NCBI RefSeq assembly: GCF_001625195.1
Contig: NC_054389.1
Coordinates: 11,280,520-11,344,519 of the forward strand
From: Drechmeria coniospora
Taxonomy: Eukaryota; Ascomycota; Sordariomycetes; Hypocreales; Ophiocordycipitaceae
Length of the DNA: 64,000 bases
Direction of reading: 5' to 3'
Shown here piece after piece: positions 43,137 through 54,596 of this stretch. The translations under genes were made by a program, and so were the position numbers. A model generated the notes under the pieces. The model was given only the letters and a program-made list of their open reading frames with translations, had not been told where the DNA came from and did no database searches. Numbering within the stretch: the first letter of the stretch is position 1; each line of letters begins with the position of its first letter.

Positions 43137-45716
43137 ATGTACGCGCCAAGAACGATCTGCTCACGATGTGCCTCGCGCCTGCAGCCCGCCGTGACGGTGC
43201 GTCGATCAGCCGCCGCTCGCTTCTCCTCGCCGGCCGAGCCTTCGCCATCCGAGCACGAAGGCGGTGACCGACACGGCACGATCCCTCGCCGCGGCAGCCA
43301 CCGCAATTCCTTTGGTGGGCAAAGATGCTCCAAGACGATGCAAAGGTCGGCCGTCGCCCTCTTCAACGACATCGTCAACAAGACGGAGGCCCATCCGCCC
43401 GTGGCCCACCGAGGCCTCGCCCCAAACGCCGCCCATCCGCCCTCCCTCGGCGAGTGGGAAATCGCGGCGAGGATGAAGGAGCTCTTGGATAGGCGTGCCG
43501 GCTCGCCCGAGGAGCTGCGGCTCTTCCGGACCGACATCTGGCCGCACGTGGCGGAGATGCGTGGCCAGATGCCCAAGCACCTCTACCTGGCCACCACCCA
43601 ATTCCTCAGCCGCGCCTGCGATGCCGTCGCCGACGAGGGCGAGGCCGGAAACACCGTCGAGCTCTCGAGCATGTGCGCGAGGGTCGGCAAGTGGGATCTC
43701 GACCTGAGGAACGAACTCGTGCTGAGCCTGTGCCACGAGCTCATCGGCAGCAGGCACTCGTCGGCGAAGAGGACGGCGCTCGTCGACGAGCTCGTCGGCC
43801 TGTGGCAGCACATATCCCAGCTCAGGCGCAAGAGCCAGGGGGACGGCGGCGAGCTGCGGTTCGTCCTGCCCACCGTCGAGGAGGTCTTTGGCGACGCGGG
43901 GGCCGAGCCGCCCGAGCCGCGCCCGAGCGGCATGGCACCGACGACCAAGGCCTTGGCCAGCATCTTTGTCCAGTTTCGTCTCGAGCAATCCCGGGACCTG
44001 ATTCCGGGCCTCCTGGCGACCGTCGCCATCCTGTCCGACCCGCGACTTGCGCGCCACGCCGCGCAGGTCAAGACGGCGCCCCTCCTGAACCTCGTCGCCG
44101 CCGCCCTCGAGCGGGGAGGCGCCGATCAGCGGTACGTCGACGACGCCTTCGGGGGCAAGACCCGCTACCCGCCCGCCAAGCTGCGCGAGGTCAGGGCCTA
44201 CGTCGTCGAGCAGTGGCCGCGTGCGGAGGCGATGCTGTCCGGCGCTTCCGGCGCATCCTGGCGCCAGGGCCTCGACGACGCCCGGCCGGCAGCATCCCCG
44301 GCCGGCCTCGCCTCCTTCTCGAGGCAGCTCCGCGCCGCCTACCGGGCCCGCAACACGGGCGCCATCGTCTCCGTCTGGCAAGACCTCAAGGCCCGGCTCG
44401 GCCGGAAGCCGGATCTGGTCCGGCAGATGCGCGACGACCCCGAGTTTCTCGACTTTTGGATATTCGCCTGGTGCGCCGTGCGGCGGCCCGCGAAGCTGCA
44501 GGAGACGCTCGACCTCATGCGCGAGGTGCGGGTGCAGCCGACGGTCAAGACGTACACGTCCATGATGCACGGCTGGAAGATTTGCAAGGACGGCGACAAG
44601 ATCGCCGCTCTGTGGGACAAGCTCGTCGAGTCGGGCCTGCGCCTCGACGCCGTCATCTGGACCGAACGCATCTCGGCCCTCATCGAGGCCGGCAGGCCCC
44701 AGGCCGGCATCGAGGCGCTGGCCGAGATGATGACGCTCTGGAAGCGCGCCCTGGCCAAGGCGGGACCCGACGCCGCCGCGAGGGTCGCTGTCCAACCCAA
44801 CATCGAGGTCGTCAACGCCGCCTTCAAGGGCCTCGTCCATCTCGACCTCCAGGCCGCCAACGAGGTCCTCGCCTGGGCCGGCCGCGAGGGCATCGAGCCC
44901 AACATCCGCACCTTCAACATCCTCCTGCGCGAGAGCTTCCGCGGCGACGGCCCGGACGACGTTCCGTCCCTCCTCCGCACCATGAAGCGGCGGGGCATCG
45001 AGCCCGACGCGGCCACCTTTACCATCATCCTCGAGGAGGTCCTCGGCGTGCTCGACAGGGCCTCGGCTGCCGAGCAGGTCCAGGCCGTGCACCAGATCGT
45101 CGCCGACATCGAGGCGTCGGGCCTGCGCGCCAACCTCGAGACGTACGGCAAGATGCTCTACGCCGTCGCCTCGCTGGCCAACGGCGGCGCCGACGAGGCC
45201 GTGGCCGCCGTGCTGGGGCACATGCGCGCCGCCGGCCTCACGCCGACGCGGCACATCGTCACCATCCTCATCGAGCGGGCCCTCGCCCGCGACCCCCCGT
45301 CTCCCGGCGCCGTCAAGGCTCTGCTGCGGGAGCACAAGCTGACGAGCATCAACCAGGGGGATCAGACGCTCTGGGAGCGCGTCACGAGCGCCCACGCCGT
45401 CACGGGCGACGTCGAGTCCGCCATGGCCGTCTTCGGGGACCTCGCCCGCGCCGGCCGCCCCGTCACGTCGCTTCCCTGCCTCGCCGACCTTCTCTCGGCC
45501 CTCCTCGAGGCCGACCGGCTCGAGGACGCGCGCGGCGTCGTCGGCGTCGTCATCGGCCACAAGCTCGAGAGGGACGCGGCCGGCGGCGTCGAGGTCGAGC
45601 GCGACGCGCGGTACTGGCGCCATCACTTTTGGTACGTCGCCAACCAGCATGGACTGCTGGACGGCGACGACGTTCCCGCCGAGCTGCAGAGCAGATTCCG
45701 CGCGCAGGACAGGTAG
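43137..45716 (+). CDS. Mitochondrial pentatricopeptide-repeat (PPR) protein
   Basis: A single-exon frame of 859 residues from the chosen ATG. This start exposes a Cys/Arg/Ala-rich mitochondrial presequence (MYAPRTICSRCASRLQPAV, then RRSAAARFSS); an in-frame Met 39 codons upstream gives Ser/Arg low complexity and was not used. PPR-type helical pairs are clear in the C-terminal half: LMREVRVQPTVKTYTSMMHG, WDKLVESGLRLDAVIWTERI, VLAWAGREGIEPNIRTFNIL, LRTMKRRGIEPDAATFTIIL and MRAAGLTPTRHIVTILIERA. PPR proteins bind organellar RNA and control stability or translation. The layout resembles the CYA-5-type translation activators of COX1 mRNA, but this is recollection, not proof. Very high GC makes long overlapping false frames on both strands. 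Confidence 0.85.
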   Translation: MYAPRTICSRCASRLQPAVTVRRSAAARFSSPAEPSPSEHEGGDRHGTIPRRGSHRNSFGGQRCSKTMQRSAVALFNDIVNKTEAHPPVAHRGLAPNAAHPPSLGEWEIAARMKELLDRRAGSPEELRLFRTDIWPHVAEMRGQMPKHLYLATTQFLSRACDAVADEGEAGNTVELSSMCARVGKWDLDLRNELVLSLCHELIGSRHSSAKRTALVDELVGLWQHISQLRRKSQGDGGELRFVLPTVEEVFGDAGAEPPEPRPSGMAPTTKALASIFVQFRLEQSRDLIPGLLATVAILSDPRLARHAAQVKTAPLLNLVAAALERGGADQRYVDDAFGGKTRYPPAKLREVRAYVVEQWPRAEAMLSGASGASWRQGLDDARPAASPAGLASFSRQLRAAYRARNTGAIVSVWQDLKARLGRKPDLVRQMRDDPEFLDFWIFAWCAVRRPAKLQETLDLMREVRVQPTVKTYTSMMHGWKICKDGDKIAALWDKLVESGLRLDAVIWTERISALIEAGRPQAGIEALAEMMTLWKRALAKAGPDAAARVAVQPNIEVVNAAFKGLVHLDLQAANEVLAWAGREGIEPNIRTFNILLRESFRGDGPDDVPSLLRTMKRRGIEPDAATFTIILEEVLGVLDRASAAEQVQAVHQIVADIEASGLRANLETYGKMLYAVASLANGGADEAVAAVLGHMRAAGLTPTRHIVTILIERALARDPPSPGAVKALLREHKLTSINQGDQTLWERVTSAHAVTGDVESAMAVFGDLARAGRPVTSLPCLADLLSALLEADRLEDARGVVGVVIGHKLERDAAGGVEVERDARYWRHHFWYVANQHGLLDGDDVPAELQSRFRAQDR

Positions 45717-46049
45717 GCGCATCGCATCGCGCACGCGTCCCCGTAGCATTCGTGCCATTGTGCCTGCACGCATTTTACGATCGATCATTCATTCATTCAT
45801 TCATTCATTCAGTCATTCAGTCATTCATTCTTGTTCTATGCCGTGGCGTGCGCAACGGCGCAGGCGAGCCTGTCTGCCTGCTTCCCTTCCACTGTGCAAA
45901 CCCAAGGGAGCGAGGTCCCAACTCCCGAGCCGGCTGGTTCTTTCCAGCCATTCCTACGCATGCAAATCGAATCGGCTCGTCTTTTGGTCGAGACGAAACC
46001 CCTTCGCGCATGCCATGTCGCATCCGTCGGGTCCGTCGGGGCCCGTCCG
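45717..46049. other. Convergent intergenic region
   Basis: Short region between the stops of the PPR gene (+) and MIS12 (-), carrying an ATTC microsatellite. No gene. Confidence 0.7.
45786..45830. repeat. (CATT)n tetranucleotide microsatellite
   Basis: About eleven CATT units with CAGT interruptions, in the 3' UTR zone of the PPR gene. Confidence 0.9.
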
Positions 46050-47181
46050 TCAGCCGGTCGACTCGTCCATGGCATCGTCGCCGCCCTGCCCCGCGATGGC
46101 CGCCGATGACGGGCCCTCCTTGTCCTTGCCGCTTCCCAGCAGCGAGGCCAGCCGCTCGAGGCCCTCGACCTCGGCCTTGTCTGCCTTGGTGCCCCGTCCG
46201 TCGCCCTGCCACTCGCCGTCGCGAAGCTCTCCGTGAGGGCCGAGCTCGAGTCCGGCGGCGCGCTCGAGGTACTTGCGCGACGAGGCTTCGATGTACTCGA
46301 CCCGCTCGCGCCTCCACGACTTGCTGCCCTCGGCCAGCTGCTCCCCTTCGGCCGCCGTGCCCAGGTCGGGTTGGATGGTCCGCAGGGAGGCGGAGAGGGC
46401 GCGCAGGGCTTGGAGCTGGGAGAGAGCAAACTCGGCCGTCGTCGTGATCGGCCGATCCGCGCCGCCCTCTTCGAGCCCGCCCTTGTTGCGGAGGAAGGCG
46501 AAGGGGGTCGGGTCCGCCGCCGACTGCGCGCCGTCCTCCTTCTTCACCTCGGGCCCGTCGCCCATGCCGAGCGCGCTCCTGAGCTTGCCCAGCAGCGCAT
46601 CGTTCCTCGTCCTCTCGGCCTCGAGGGCAACCTGCAGCCTCTGGCTCTGCTGCAGCTTCCTGCGGAGGGCCGTCACCGATTCGCTCGTCGGCCGATCGGG
46701 GTGCGAAGCAAAGTCCAAGCCCTCGTAGTGCGCGAGGCGCATGAACGGCCGGTCGTCGGGGCGGACGTTGAGGATGTTGCGCATCGTGTAGAGCTCGAAG
46801 AGGTCAAAGTTCTTGTCGATGGACGCATTCAGCAGCGTCTCGAGCTGGTGCGTGCCGTTTTCGATCTCGCGCTTGGCCGCCTCCTGCGCCGCCGACGCGT
46901 CATCTTCGGCCGCCTGCCTGGCGCCCTTTTTGGAGAAGCCGAGTTTCTGGGGAGGGATGGAGAGGAGGAGTCGCTCGACCGAATCGAGGGCGCGGTCGGC
47001 AAGGACGTTGACGGTGTTGATGATGTCGTCGATGAGGGCCTGGAGGCGGGGTTAGGAGGGGCACCGTCAGCGGTGATGACGATGACGGCACGGCACGCAG
47101 GGCGTCGACGCAACGTACGGCTGGTGGGTAGCTAAAGTGTTCCGTCAGGAGCTCATAGTCGGAGGCTGCAGGCGCCGACAT
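46050..47181 (-). CDS. MIS12: Kinetochore protein Mis12/Mtw1
   Basis: Exon 1 is 47181-47119 and exon 2 is 47039-46050 (GTACGT donor, CTAAC branch, CCAG end); 350 residues. The assembled N-terminus, ELLTEHFSYPPA followed by ALIDDIINTVNVLADRALDS and VERLLLSIPPQKLGF, is the Mis12 signature helix region. A second conserved block is NGTHQLETLLNASIDKNFDL then FELYTMRNILNV. Next is a coiled coil (TALRRKLQQSQRLQVALEAE). The C-terminal third is charged and low-complexity. Mis12 is the scaffold of the MIND/Mis12 complex linking CENP-C at the inner kinetochore to Ndc80 and KNL1. Length is somewhat above yeast Mtw1, mainly in the tail. Divergent from the proline-rich gene at 48365. Confidence 0.92.
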
Positions 47182-48364
47182 TGTATGTCCCGACACGGGA
47201 CCGTCTTTGCCGCAACGCGACAAGACGCGTCTTGCCAACGGCGGCTGGAAGCGCAGGGTTTGCGGGCGATTTCGTCGTCGGGGCCGCGTCACAATCTGCA
47301 CGGAGGGGGGATATACGACGTGGATGGAGGAGGCTGTGGGATGGAGTATTGATGAGAGGGCCTTTGACAACCGTATCGCGAAGACGTACGCGGTGTGGTG
47401 GTGGACAGCTTGATAATATCAACTGTTATATCGGTACATGCGCGTTCTAGCAATTAGTATAGCATCTACATGTACTCCATACTCTGTACAGTACGGAGTA
47501 ATATAGTTAATAGTTGCACTTGATTAGGCGCGTCTCGGAGTTTGCAGTACAGTACGTATCTGCCGCAGCGAATACTCCGTACTGTACGGAGTACTCCGTA
47601 AGTAATTACAGCGCAGTTTATTGTCTGCCCCGCCTTGCCCCGCGCCTGTACTTGGTCGCCCTCAGCGATCGTCGGGGGACAAGGAGCGCACTGGGGGCCC
47701 GCCGAAGCGCTGACGGCAGCGCCTCACACCCGTACCATGTCTTGCAGTGTACTTGCCGGTACTGAACTGTACACCTACTAGGTACTCATGTACTACTGGC
47801 GATTAATAGGAGGAGGGGTTCTACTGTACAGTATAAGTAGTAAGTACTTGACAGCGAGAACTCGCACAGTACACTATAGTACACTATAAGTACAAGTACA
47901 GCTGATAAGTACCTACTAGGTACCTAGTAGTAATAATACTGTACGCACACCTACAAGAATGGCGCTGCCGCTCGGCAATATGTACTGTAGCATGTGCTTG
48001 TAGTTGCGGTATAACTTATTCCAGTGGTACTACTAATGCCGCCCCAGTGGTAATAATGCCGCCCCCAGTGGTAATGCCGCCCAAGTGGTAATGCCGCCCA
48101 CGTGGTGCCGCCCGACCTCCAGTCTGCATGTACGTCACCCCCCGCTCACGACGACTTCTACATTTCTTCCCTGTGCTTGAACGAAACTGCCTCCATGCCA
48201 GTAGTGGGTACAGCTGCATCGGATAAAAGCTCGGGCACGATCGTCCCGTAGCCCCTCGTACCCGACGAAAGCTCGTCATCTCGTCCTCGACTCTCCGTAC
48301 CCAACGGAACCTCGTCAACTCCCCGGCCCCTCGTCCTCGGCTCCTCATCCTCGGCATCGCAGCC
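47182..48364. other. Divergent intergenic region
   Basis: Shared upstream DNA of MIS12 (-) and the proline-rich protein gene (+). 47,450-48,010 is GTAC-rich, with a CGG-AGTACT-CCG palindrome at 47587-47598. A shrinking-unit tandem repeat follows. 48,200-48,350 has CTCGTCCTCGG-like repeats. No gene. Confidence 0.6.
48021..48114. repeat. Tandem repeat with units shrinking from 23 to about 14 bp
   Basis: Five units of the form CCAGTGGTAATGCCGCCC are 23, 21, 18, 17 and about 14 bp long. Each successive unit loses TAC/TAA or terminal C bases. Confidence 0.85.
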
Positions 48365-49536
48365 ATGTCGCAGTTCAAAGATATCATTAAAAACGGGTGG
48401 CACCCGGAAAAGGAGGGCACGACGATACGGGGCCAGGTGGTAAATCTCTCTCCTCTCGCGGTGCCCGTTCCTCTCTAAAATTTGCATCGCAGAGCGGGCT
48501 CGTCGGACGCAAGTCGGCCGGCAACGACCGCTCCAACCACGTCTCCCGGCCACTCTCCGAACTCAAGGACGCCTCGACTTTTGCCCCCCCTCCGAGGAGG
48601 GTAGGGACACCTGGCGCCCCGTCTCCGAGCCCTCCCATCAGGAGCCCTCCGGCGACGAGCGCGAGCGCGAGCGGACGACAGCAAGGCTCCGCTGAGCCGC
48701 CGCCGCCGCCACCTCGCAGGCCTGGCGCGGTGCATGGAAATGACGGCGAATCCTCCTCCGACCCGGGCGGATCCGCTTCCCGCTCTCTGCCTCCACGGTT
48801 GCCGCCGAGGGAGAATGCATCGCCGGGCAGTGGCCATCTGCCTCGAGGAGCGGTGGACAGGTTGGGCGCCGCAGGCGTCTCCGTCCCCGGTCTCGGCATC
48901 GGGCGATCTGGACCTGCCAGTTCGACGCCGCCCAGTCTCCCGCCTCCGCCGCGAACCGTGGGCGCGTCTGCGGCGATGAAGGGCGGTCTCGGGAGTCTCG
49001 GCACGCAGGTGAACGCGCTGCAGTCCCGCCTCTCCACGGCGGACACGTCGACGGGCGCCAAGGGCGGCTCTGCGGGCACCACGGGCGGCTCTACGGGTGG
49101 AGGCACAACCTGGGCGCAGAAGCAGGCGGCGCTCAAGACAGCTTCGGCCATCCACAAGGACCCCTCGTCCGTCTCCTTCTCGGATGCAAAGGCGGCGGCC
49201 AGCACGGCCAACAACTTCCGCCAACGGCACGGCGACCAAGTGGCCGCCGGCATCAAGAGCGCGAGCGAACTCGACCAAAAGTACGGAGTCAGGGACAAGG
49301 TCGGTGCCTACGCGTCGGATGCGGGTCAGGATGCGGGTCAAGCTTCAGGTCAAGGCCGTGCTGGGTCGGAGTCGGCCACGGCGTCGCTGGCGACAACCCT
49401 CGCCGGCGCCGTGCCCGGCCTCGCGGGGAAGAAGAAGCCGCCGCCGCCTCCGCCGCCGAAGAGGGCTGGTGTGGCTGCGGCCGTCAACGGCGACACGGCT
49501 CCCCCAGTTCCAACATCGACGCGGCCGACGTATTGA
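48365..49536 (+). CDS. Proline-rich putative adaptor/cytoskeletal protein (hypothetical)
   Basis: Exon 1 is 48365-48439 and exon 2 is 48493-49536, joined at GTAAAT/GCAG; 372 residues. A conserved-looking N-terminus (MSQFKDIIKNGWHPEKEGTT, then IRGQVSGLVGRK, and HVSRPLSELKDASTFAPPPR) is followed by Pro-rich, SH3-ligand-like stretches (PPPPPPRRP, SLPPRLPPRE, KKKPPPPPPPKRA). A small helical segment, WAQKQAALKTASAIHKDPSS then SFSDAKAAASTANNFRQRHG, lies near residues 240-285. The GWHPEKxGT start plus this helix is, from memory, a conserved Pezizomycotina family sometimes annotated as Aim3-like; that name is not secure. Polyproline content suggests SH3 or profilin partners at actin structures (inference). 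Confidence 0.7.
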
Positions 49537-49886
49537 CCCTCGCGCGTGGTTGGCTGGTGCACGGAGGCCCCGCCGTCCTTGCTGCGCATCGTGCGTTGGT
49601 CGGCTTCCACGGTCTTGATACGCGCACACATGCATGCCACGGCAAAGAAAAACCCCGAGTTGAGCATCGGAGAGAGAGGGGGGGAGAGCGAGAGAGCGAG
49701 AGCGAGAGAACGAGAGCGAGAGAGCGAGAGAGATGATGTGGGCGCGCGAGACTCGGCATCGTATACTTTTCTCTAATCAAGCGGCGGGGCACCATGTCCG
49801 AGGCGCTCGGAAACGCCGGGTCCATGTTCGCTACTCCAGATCCCTGGGAAAGCATGCGCGCATCCGCAGCCAGTGCCGAGTTCGAC
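49537..49886. other. Convergent intergenic region
   Basis: 3' flanks of the proline-rich gene and TCTP. GAGAGCGAGA-type purine repeats lie at about 49,670-49,735. No gene. Confidence 0.7.
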
Positions 49887-50760
49887 TTAGACCTTGACCT
49901 CCTTGAGACCGTGCTTCCAGACGATGACGTAGGGGGTGACACCGTCCTCGCGGTAGTTGAGGAGAACGACGCTGGATGCTTGTCAGCGGTGCAAGGCGCC
50001 CGTGAGGGTTGCCGGAGTGCATACAGGCCGTCGGGGTTCATGGACTCGCCCGTGTAGAACTCGAGGTCCTTGAAGTTGGGCAGAAGCTTCTCCTTGACGT
50101 AGGTCTGGGCACCCTTCTCAAAGGCCGTGATGGTGTCGGCCGACGCACCGCTCTCCTGGAGAGCAGCCTTGACGGCCTTCATGTAGCCTGATGACTATTT
50201 AGCGACTGCCACCCACGCTCGGGCAGACGGCGACGGCGGTGGTGGGTGCGCACCCTTGAGGTAGGCCAGGTAGCCCTTCTTGTCGAACTGGGTGCTTTGG
50301 AGACGGAAGGAGTGGACGATGTTGTTGACCTTGATGGCCTGGTCCTCCATGGCCTCCTCACCATCCTCGGCGGAGGCGTTGGCACCGGTGTCTACACGTC
50401 GACGGGACCTCGTCAGCGCTTGGTCCTTTCGAGCACGGCGCCGGAATCCTTCTCTCCGTCGGCACCTTACCAACGCTGACGGCCTCCTCGGTGATCATGG
50501 CACAGTCGGCCTCGTACATGACGCCATCGACCTCCTTGAGGTCGTACGAGTCGGAGATGATCTCATCACCGGTGAGAATATCCTGTTGTGTTCGGCCTCC
50601 GTGTCAGCATGGGTGCGCACCGATTGCCTCGGACGAACATTGGCGGGGTAAAGCGAAAGAGGGTGGGGGAGGAGGGCCGGAGGAGAGAGCGGTGGGCGTC
50701 TGCGACGGAGACAAGGCGCCATGGCCCGCACCGGGACAAACGTACGTTGTAGATGAGCAT
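49887..50760 (-). CDS. Translationally controlled tumour protein (TCTP) homolog
   Basis: Five exons: 50760-50746, 50582-50471, 50391-50254, 50187-50025 and 49971-49887. The total is 513 nt, 170 residues, the canonical TCTP length. Donors GTACGT, GTAAGG, GTGCGC and GTATGC pair with CAG, TAG, CAG and CAG. Reading gives [79 protein letters not shown] and [24 protein letters not shown] (yeast Tma19/Mmi1) is an abundant, conserved Mss4-like-fold protein associated with ribosomes and relocating to mitochondria under stress. Five short exons in under 0.9 kb is the densest splicing in the window. The first exon encodes only five residues. Confidence 0.97.
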
Positions 50761-50820
50761 TTTGGCGGTTGCGACGGGCGACGGGAAAGAAGAGGGCGGG
50801 ACGAGAGAGGGAGGGAGAAG
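50761..50820 (-). promoter_or_regulatory. Pyrimidine-rich 5' leader of TCTP
   Basis: On the transcribed (minus) strand the 60 bases before the TCTP start run CTTCTCCCTCCCTCTCTCG, then mostly C/T, ending CCGCCAAA directly at the ATG. Pyrimidine-rich leaders mark highly expressed fungal genes, and animal TCTP mRNA is a classical 5'TOP message. Whether transcription starts at a C inside this run is unknown. Confidence 0.4.
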
Positions 50821-53030
50821 TTTGCGTGAGGTTTGGGATGGAGGTTTGGAGGTTTTGAGCTTTGTACGGAGGTTGTAGCGGGCCTGTGGAGGGGAAAAAT
50901 CAACGGCATAAGATGGTTGGTGGGGGGATTGAGGCCTCGGCCAATCACATCGCAGAGAGGGTTGAGAGCTCGAGGGCCCCCGCCAAGGCCAAGGCTGGAG
51001 TGGAAAATCTCCACTGGTTACGCTGCTTACGTAATGCGCCTGTCTCCGGGCCATGGGCCATGCGCACTTGCTTGTACTTACAACTACCGTACAGCATGCC
51101 TTGGTGTTGGAGACAATGTCGTCGTTTGGAGCAAGGAAGCATGATGCATGTACATGCACAGCACGATGGACTACATGCATATGGTCAGGATTCATCCGCG
51201 CGTAGACGAAGCGGGGGCTGAAGTTTGCCCTTACCTTGCATGTCAATCCGTCATCGTCATGCTCGACTGCAAGACGCCCTCACGCATCCAGGTCAATCCA
51301 CAGCAGACACATGTACACGCAGGGGATGCATCGACGAGCGAGAGGGAGTGGAGCACAGATGTGCAGAATGCATCAAGGCATGCAGACATGAGCAGGCTTG
51401 AACGCGGTGACAAGGTAATGGTAAAGTAGACGGCCTGCTGAACGTGAAGGATATCGCGAGGCGTCGTGGTGTCGGGTATAGGGTAGCCAGGACTGCCTGC
51501 TCTTGCACGGCGCAGCCAGTAGGTTGGATGTTGCGCACGACAGGCGACCGTTTTCACCGTCGTCTAGACTGCTCGTGAGCCGATAGAATGGTCGCGGTAT
51601 GGTGGCGTTGCGGAACATATGCCGCCGTTTGCTCGCTCGAGGGACGGCGATGCACCCAGTCAGGGTGGGAGGGTCATCGACATGAGCCTGTTGGGGCAGA
51701 AAAGGTGCGGCGTCATGATGACGACGAGATGGCATTCGTATTGGACTGCCAGACTGATTGGGCGTAAGTACCCTAGGTGTAGGTACGAAGTCCATGTACT
51801 GTACTCCGTACTCCGTGCTTGGTCGGGTTACTGTATTATTACTGTAAGCACACCAAGTTGTAAGTACATGTACAGCACTGTGGCCAAAAAGGGCACTGAG
51901 GAGAGTACTAGGCACTAGGTATTAGTCCGTACCTCACTGCACTGCAAGTACCGTACCCCCTTACAGTGAAAGTACACCTGCTGTACTCCGTACTCCGTAC
52001 TCTGTAACGTTCCGAGCATGTGCGTTCAACTGACAAGGTGACGGCATGGCACGGCGACAAGGTGCCGGCATGGCACGGCGACAAGATGACACGGCGACCA
52101 GGTGACATGACAGAGGACGGAAGACGTCTTCCGAGTGGGCTGATTGTTGGGGCTCAGCGCCTGATGGCGGATACCTGGCAGGTCCCTGGAAATTCCGTCC
52201 TGCACGAGCCGTGAAAGCCGGGAGTCTGGTGTTATTACTGCAAGTACTCTGTACTTACTCTGTACTCTGAACTTACTCTGTACCCTGTACTCCATACTTT
52301 CATGTACAGTACAACCACTGCAAGTACGTACCGGTACGCTGTTCATCGACCGGCCAGCCGGAAAATGTACTCATTAATACTTACTAGGTACCTAGTAGGT
52401 ACTGTACTTAGGACGACTCGCACTGCCACCGTTGCTCGGCCCCCCACTGGCAAACCCGAGCCTCCGACAGCCCTGACTCTCCATCAGCCAACCAAGCAAC
52501 CAAGCGACCGGCCAGTCAGCCAACCATTGCAAGGCAACGCCACCCTGCCCTCGTGACTTGGTCTGCAAGTGCGTGCATGCAAGTACTGTACATGCATGCC
52601 AGTGCTGCCAACGCAGCGTGGACAAGTACCCTTGCGTACCGCATGCATGTACATACATGTCCCGGTACGTCACGGTAGGTAGTCTAGAGTGGCATGACTG
52701 ACCTGGCAGTCTCCTGGTGCTCCAAGTACTAGGTACCAGGTGCCAAGGTATACCCGGCCACCGTATACCACCGGTGGGTACTGCAAGCCAGGGTACTGTA
52801 TACCGGCGCACTTGAGTTGGCGGCGTAACCGTCGGAGCGGTAGGCAAAAACCGCCGACTCCGTCCTCCGGTATAATACCTGCAACGACATGTACAGCTAC
52901 GGCGCTATACCTCCTGGCTCCATCCGTTCTGCATATACTGTACGTACCCCGTAACCCGTACAGTAAGTCCGTACCAAAAAAAGCTTCCCCTTGGCCCCTG
53001 CTTCGTCCTCCTATCCTTCTCCTCCTCCTC

Positions 53031-53061
<31 letters not shown>

Positions 53062-53386
53062 TCCTCCTCCCTCTCCGTCGCTCCCTTCGTCGTCTTCCGA
53101 CAACGCATCTCCGTGATTAAGACGGCAAAGCCTGTCTGCTCGTGCGCACGACAGCCCCCCCGACCTCGAGAGAGTTGTACCGATTGTTCCTCGACGCGTG
53201 AGCGTGTCGTCGTCCACGCGTAACCGTCGTCGTCGGCCGCATCCATCGCCGCCTCATCCGACCGCCCGCCGCCATCGAGCCTCGGGCTGCTCGCCCGCCC
53301 GCCCGACAAGCCCACCGACTGCTCGGACGACGAGCCCCGACGGGGCCCCGGCCGCCATCCGCCCGCCGCCGCCGCAAAGGGCCGCC
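50821..53386. other. Divergent intergenic region (TCTP / SUR2)
   Basis: 50,830-51,760 is moderate-GC DNA with short frames and no domains. 51,770-52,000 and 52,230-52,960 are GTAC-rich. A 24-bp repeat lies at 52,033. A CTC microsatellite at about 53,018-53,060 and pyrimidine-rich DNA to 53,386 form the probable SUR2 promoter and leader. No gene is recognised. Confidence 0.55.
52033..52106. repeat. 24-bp tandem repeat, two full and two partial copies
   Basis: The unit ACAAGGTGACGGCATGGCAC plus GGCG occurs at 52033 and 52057 with one change. Truncated units follow at 52081 and 52097. Confidence 0.85.
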
Positions 53387-54596
53387 ATGGTCAACCACAC
53401 GTTCGGTCCCGCCACCGTCGCCGCCGCCATGGCCAACGACACCCTCCACGACCGGGGCCTGCCGCCGCTTCCCTCGTACAGCCTCGAGCCGACGGGCGAC
53501 GTTTTCGGCTGGATCTCGGACTTTTGGCTCTCCCTGCTCCTCCCCGTCGTCGTCTACTGGGTCATGTCCCTCTTCTTCCACGCCATCGACGTGCTCGACC
53601 TCTTCCCCCAGTACCGCCTCCACACGCCCCAGGAGATCCTCAGCCGCAACCACGCGTCGCGCTACGAGGTGGCCCGCGACGTCATCGTCCAGCAGGTGAT
53701 CCAGGTCTTCACCGGCGCCGCCCTCGCCTTCAGCGAGCCGGCCGAGATGCGCGGCAAGGCCGACTACGACGTGGCCGTCTGGGCCACCCGCCTGAGGCTC
53801 GCCCAGCGCGTGCTCCCCAGCCTGCTCGGCCTGCTCGGCCTCAACGCGACGGCCATCTCCAAGAGCGTGTCCGTTTCGCACCCGCTGCTGGCCGGGGCCC
53901 TGGCCGGCGGGTACTACCCCTTTGCCGCCGCTTCCGGGTCGTCGGCGCCGGCCTTTCTGCCCTGGGAGCTGCTGGCCGCGAGGGTCATCTACCACCTGCT
54001 CGTGCCGGCCCTGCAGTTCCTGGTCGCCATCTTCATCCTCGACACGTGGCAGTACTTTCTCCACCGGCTCATGCACACGAACCGCTGGATGTACAGTAAG
54101 TCGCCGCCGCCCACCGCCGAGGCGGCATCTCGCTCGCGTGCCTTTGCTGACCGACGGACGACTAGCCACTTTCCACTCGCGCCACCATCGCCTGTACGTG
54201 CCGTACGCCTACGGCGCCCTCTACAACCATCCCATCGAGGGTTTCCTCCTCGACACCCTCGGCGCCGGCATCGCCTTCAAGCTCACGAGGATGACGGTGC
54301 GCCAGGGCACCTGCTTCTTCGCCTTCTCCACCGTCAAGACCATCGACGACCACTGCGGCTACTCCTTTCCCTGGGACCCCCTCCAGCTCATCACGAGCAA
54401 CAACGCGGCCTACCACGACGTCCACCACCAGACCTGGGGCATCAAGGCCAACTTTTCGCAGCCGTTCTTCACCTTTTGGGACACGCTCCTGGGAACAAAG
54501 TACAAGGGCCCCCGCGCCGACCGTCTCGCCGACAGGAAGCGGCGCGAAAAGGCGGTCGACGCGCGCGCCGAGAGTCGATCGAAGCAAACGACGTGA
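53387..54596 (+). CDS. SUR2: Sphinganine C4-hydroxylase (SUR2-like)
   Basis: Exon 1 is 53387-54095 and exon 2 is 54166-54596 (GTAAGT donor, GCTGAC branch, CTAG end); 379 residues. It belongs to the fatty-acid-hydroxylase di-iron superfamily. Histidine boxes are HRLMH (226-230), HSRHH (240-244) and HDVHH (320-324), with NHP at 257-259. Hydrophobic segments lie near 42-65, 145-165, 180-200 and 205-225. The N-terminus precedes FWLSLLLPVVVYWVMSLFFH and LDLFPQYRLHTPQEILSRN, as in Sur2 proteins. The enzyme is ER-membrane bound and hydroxylates C4 of the sphinganine base, giving phytosphingosine. The frame is open for 63 codons upstream, but only this ATG gives a sensible N-terminus. A related sterol desaturase is less likely given LFPQYRLHTP and the box spacing. 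Confidence 0.93.

Noticed and set aside
43206..46447. 860-codon minus and 924-codon plus frames overlapping the PPR gene
   Set aside because: Both are compositional artefacts of very high GC; only the 43137-45716 frame has a presequence and PPR repeats.
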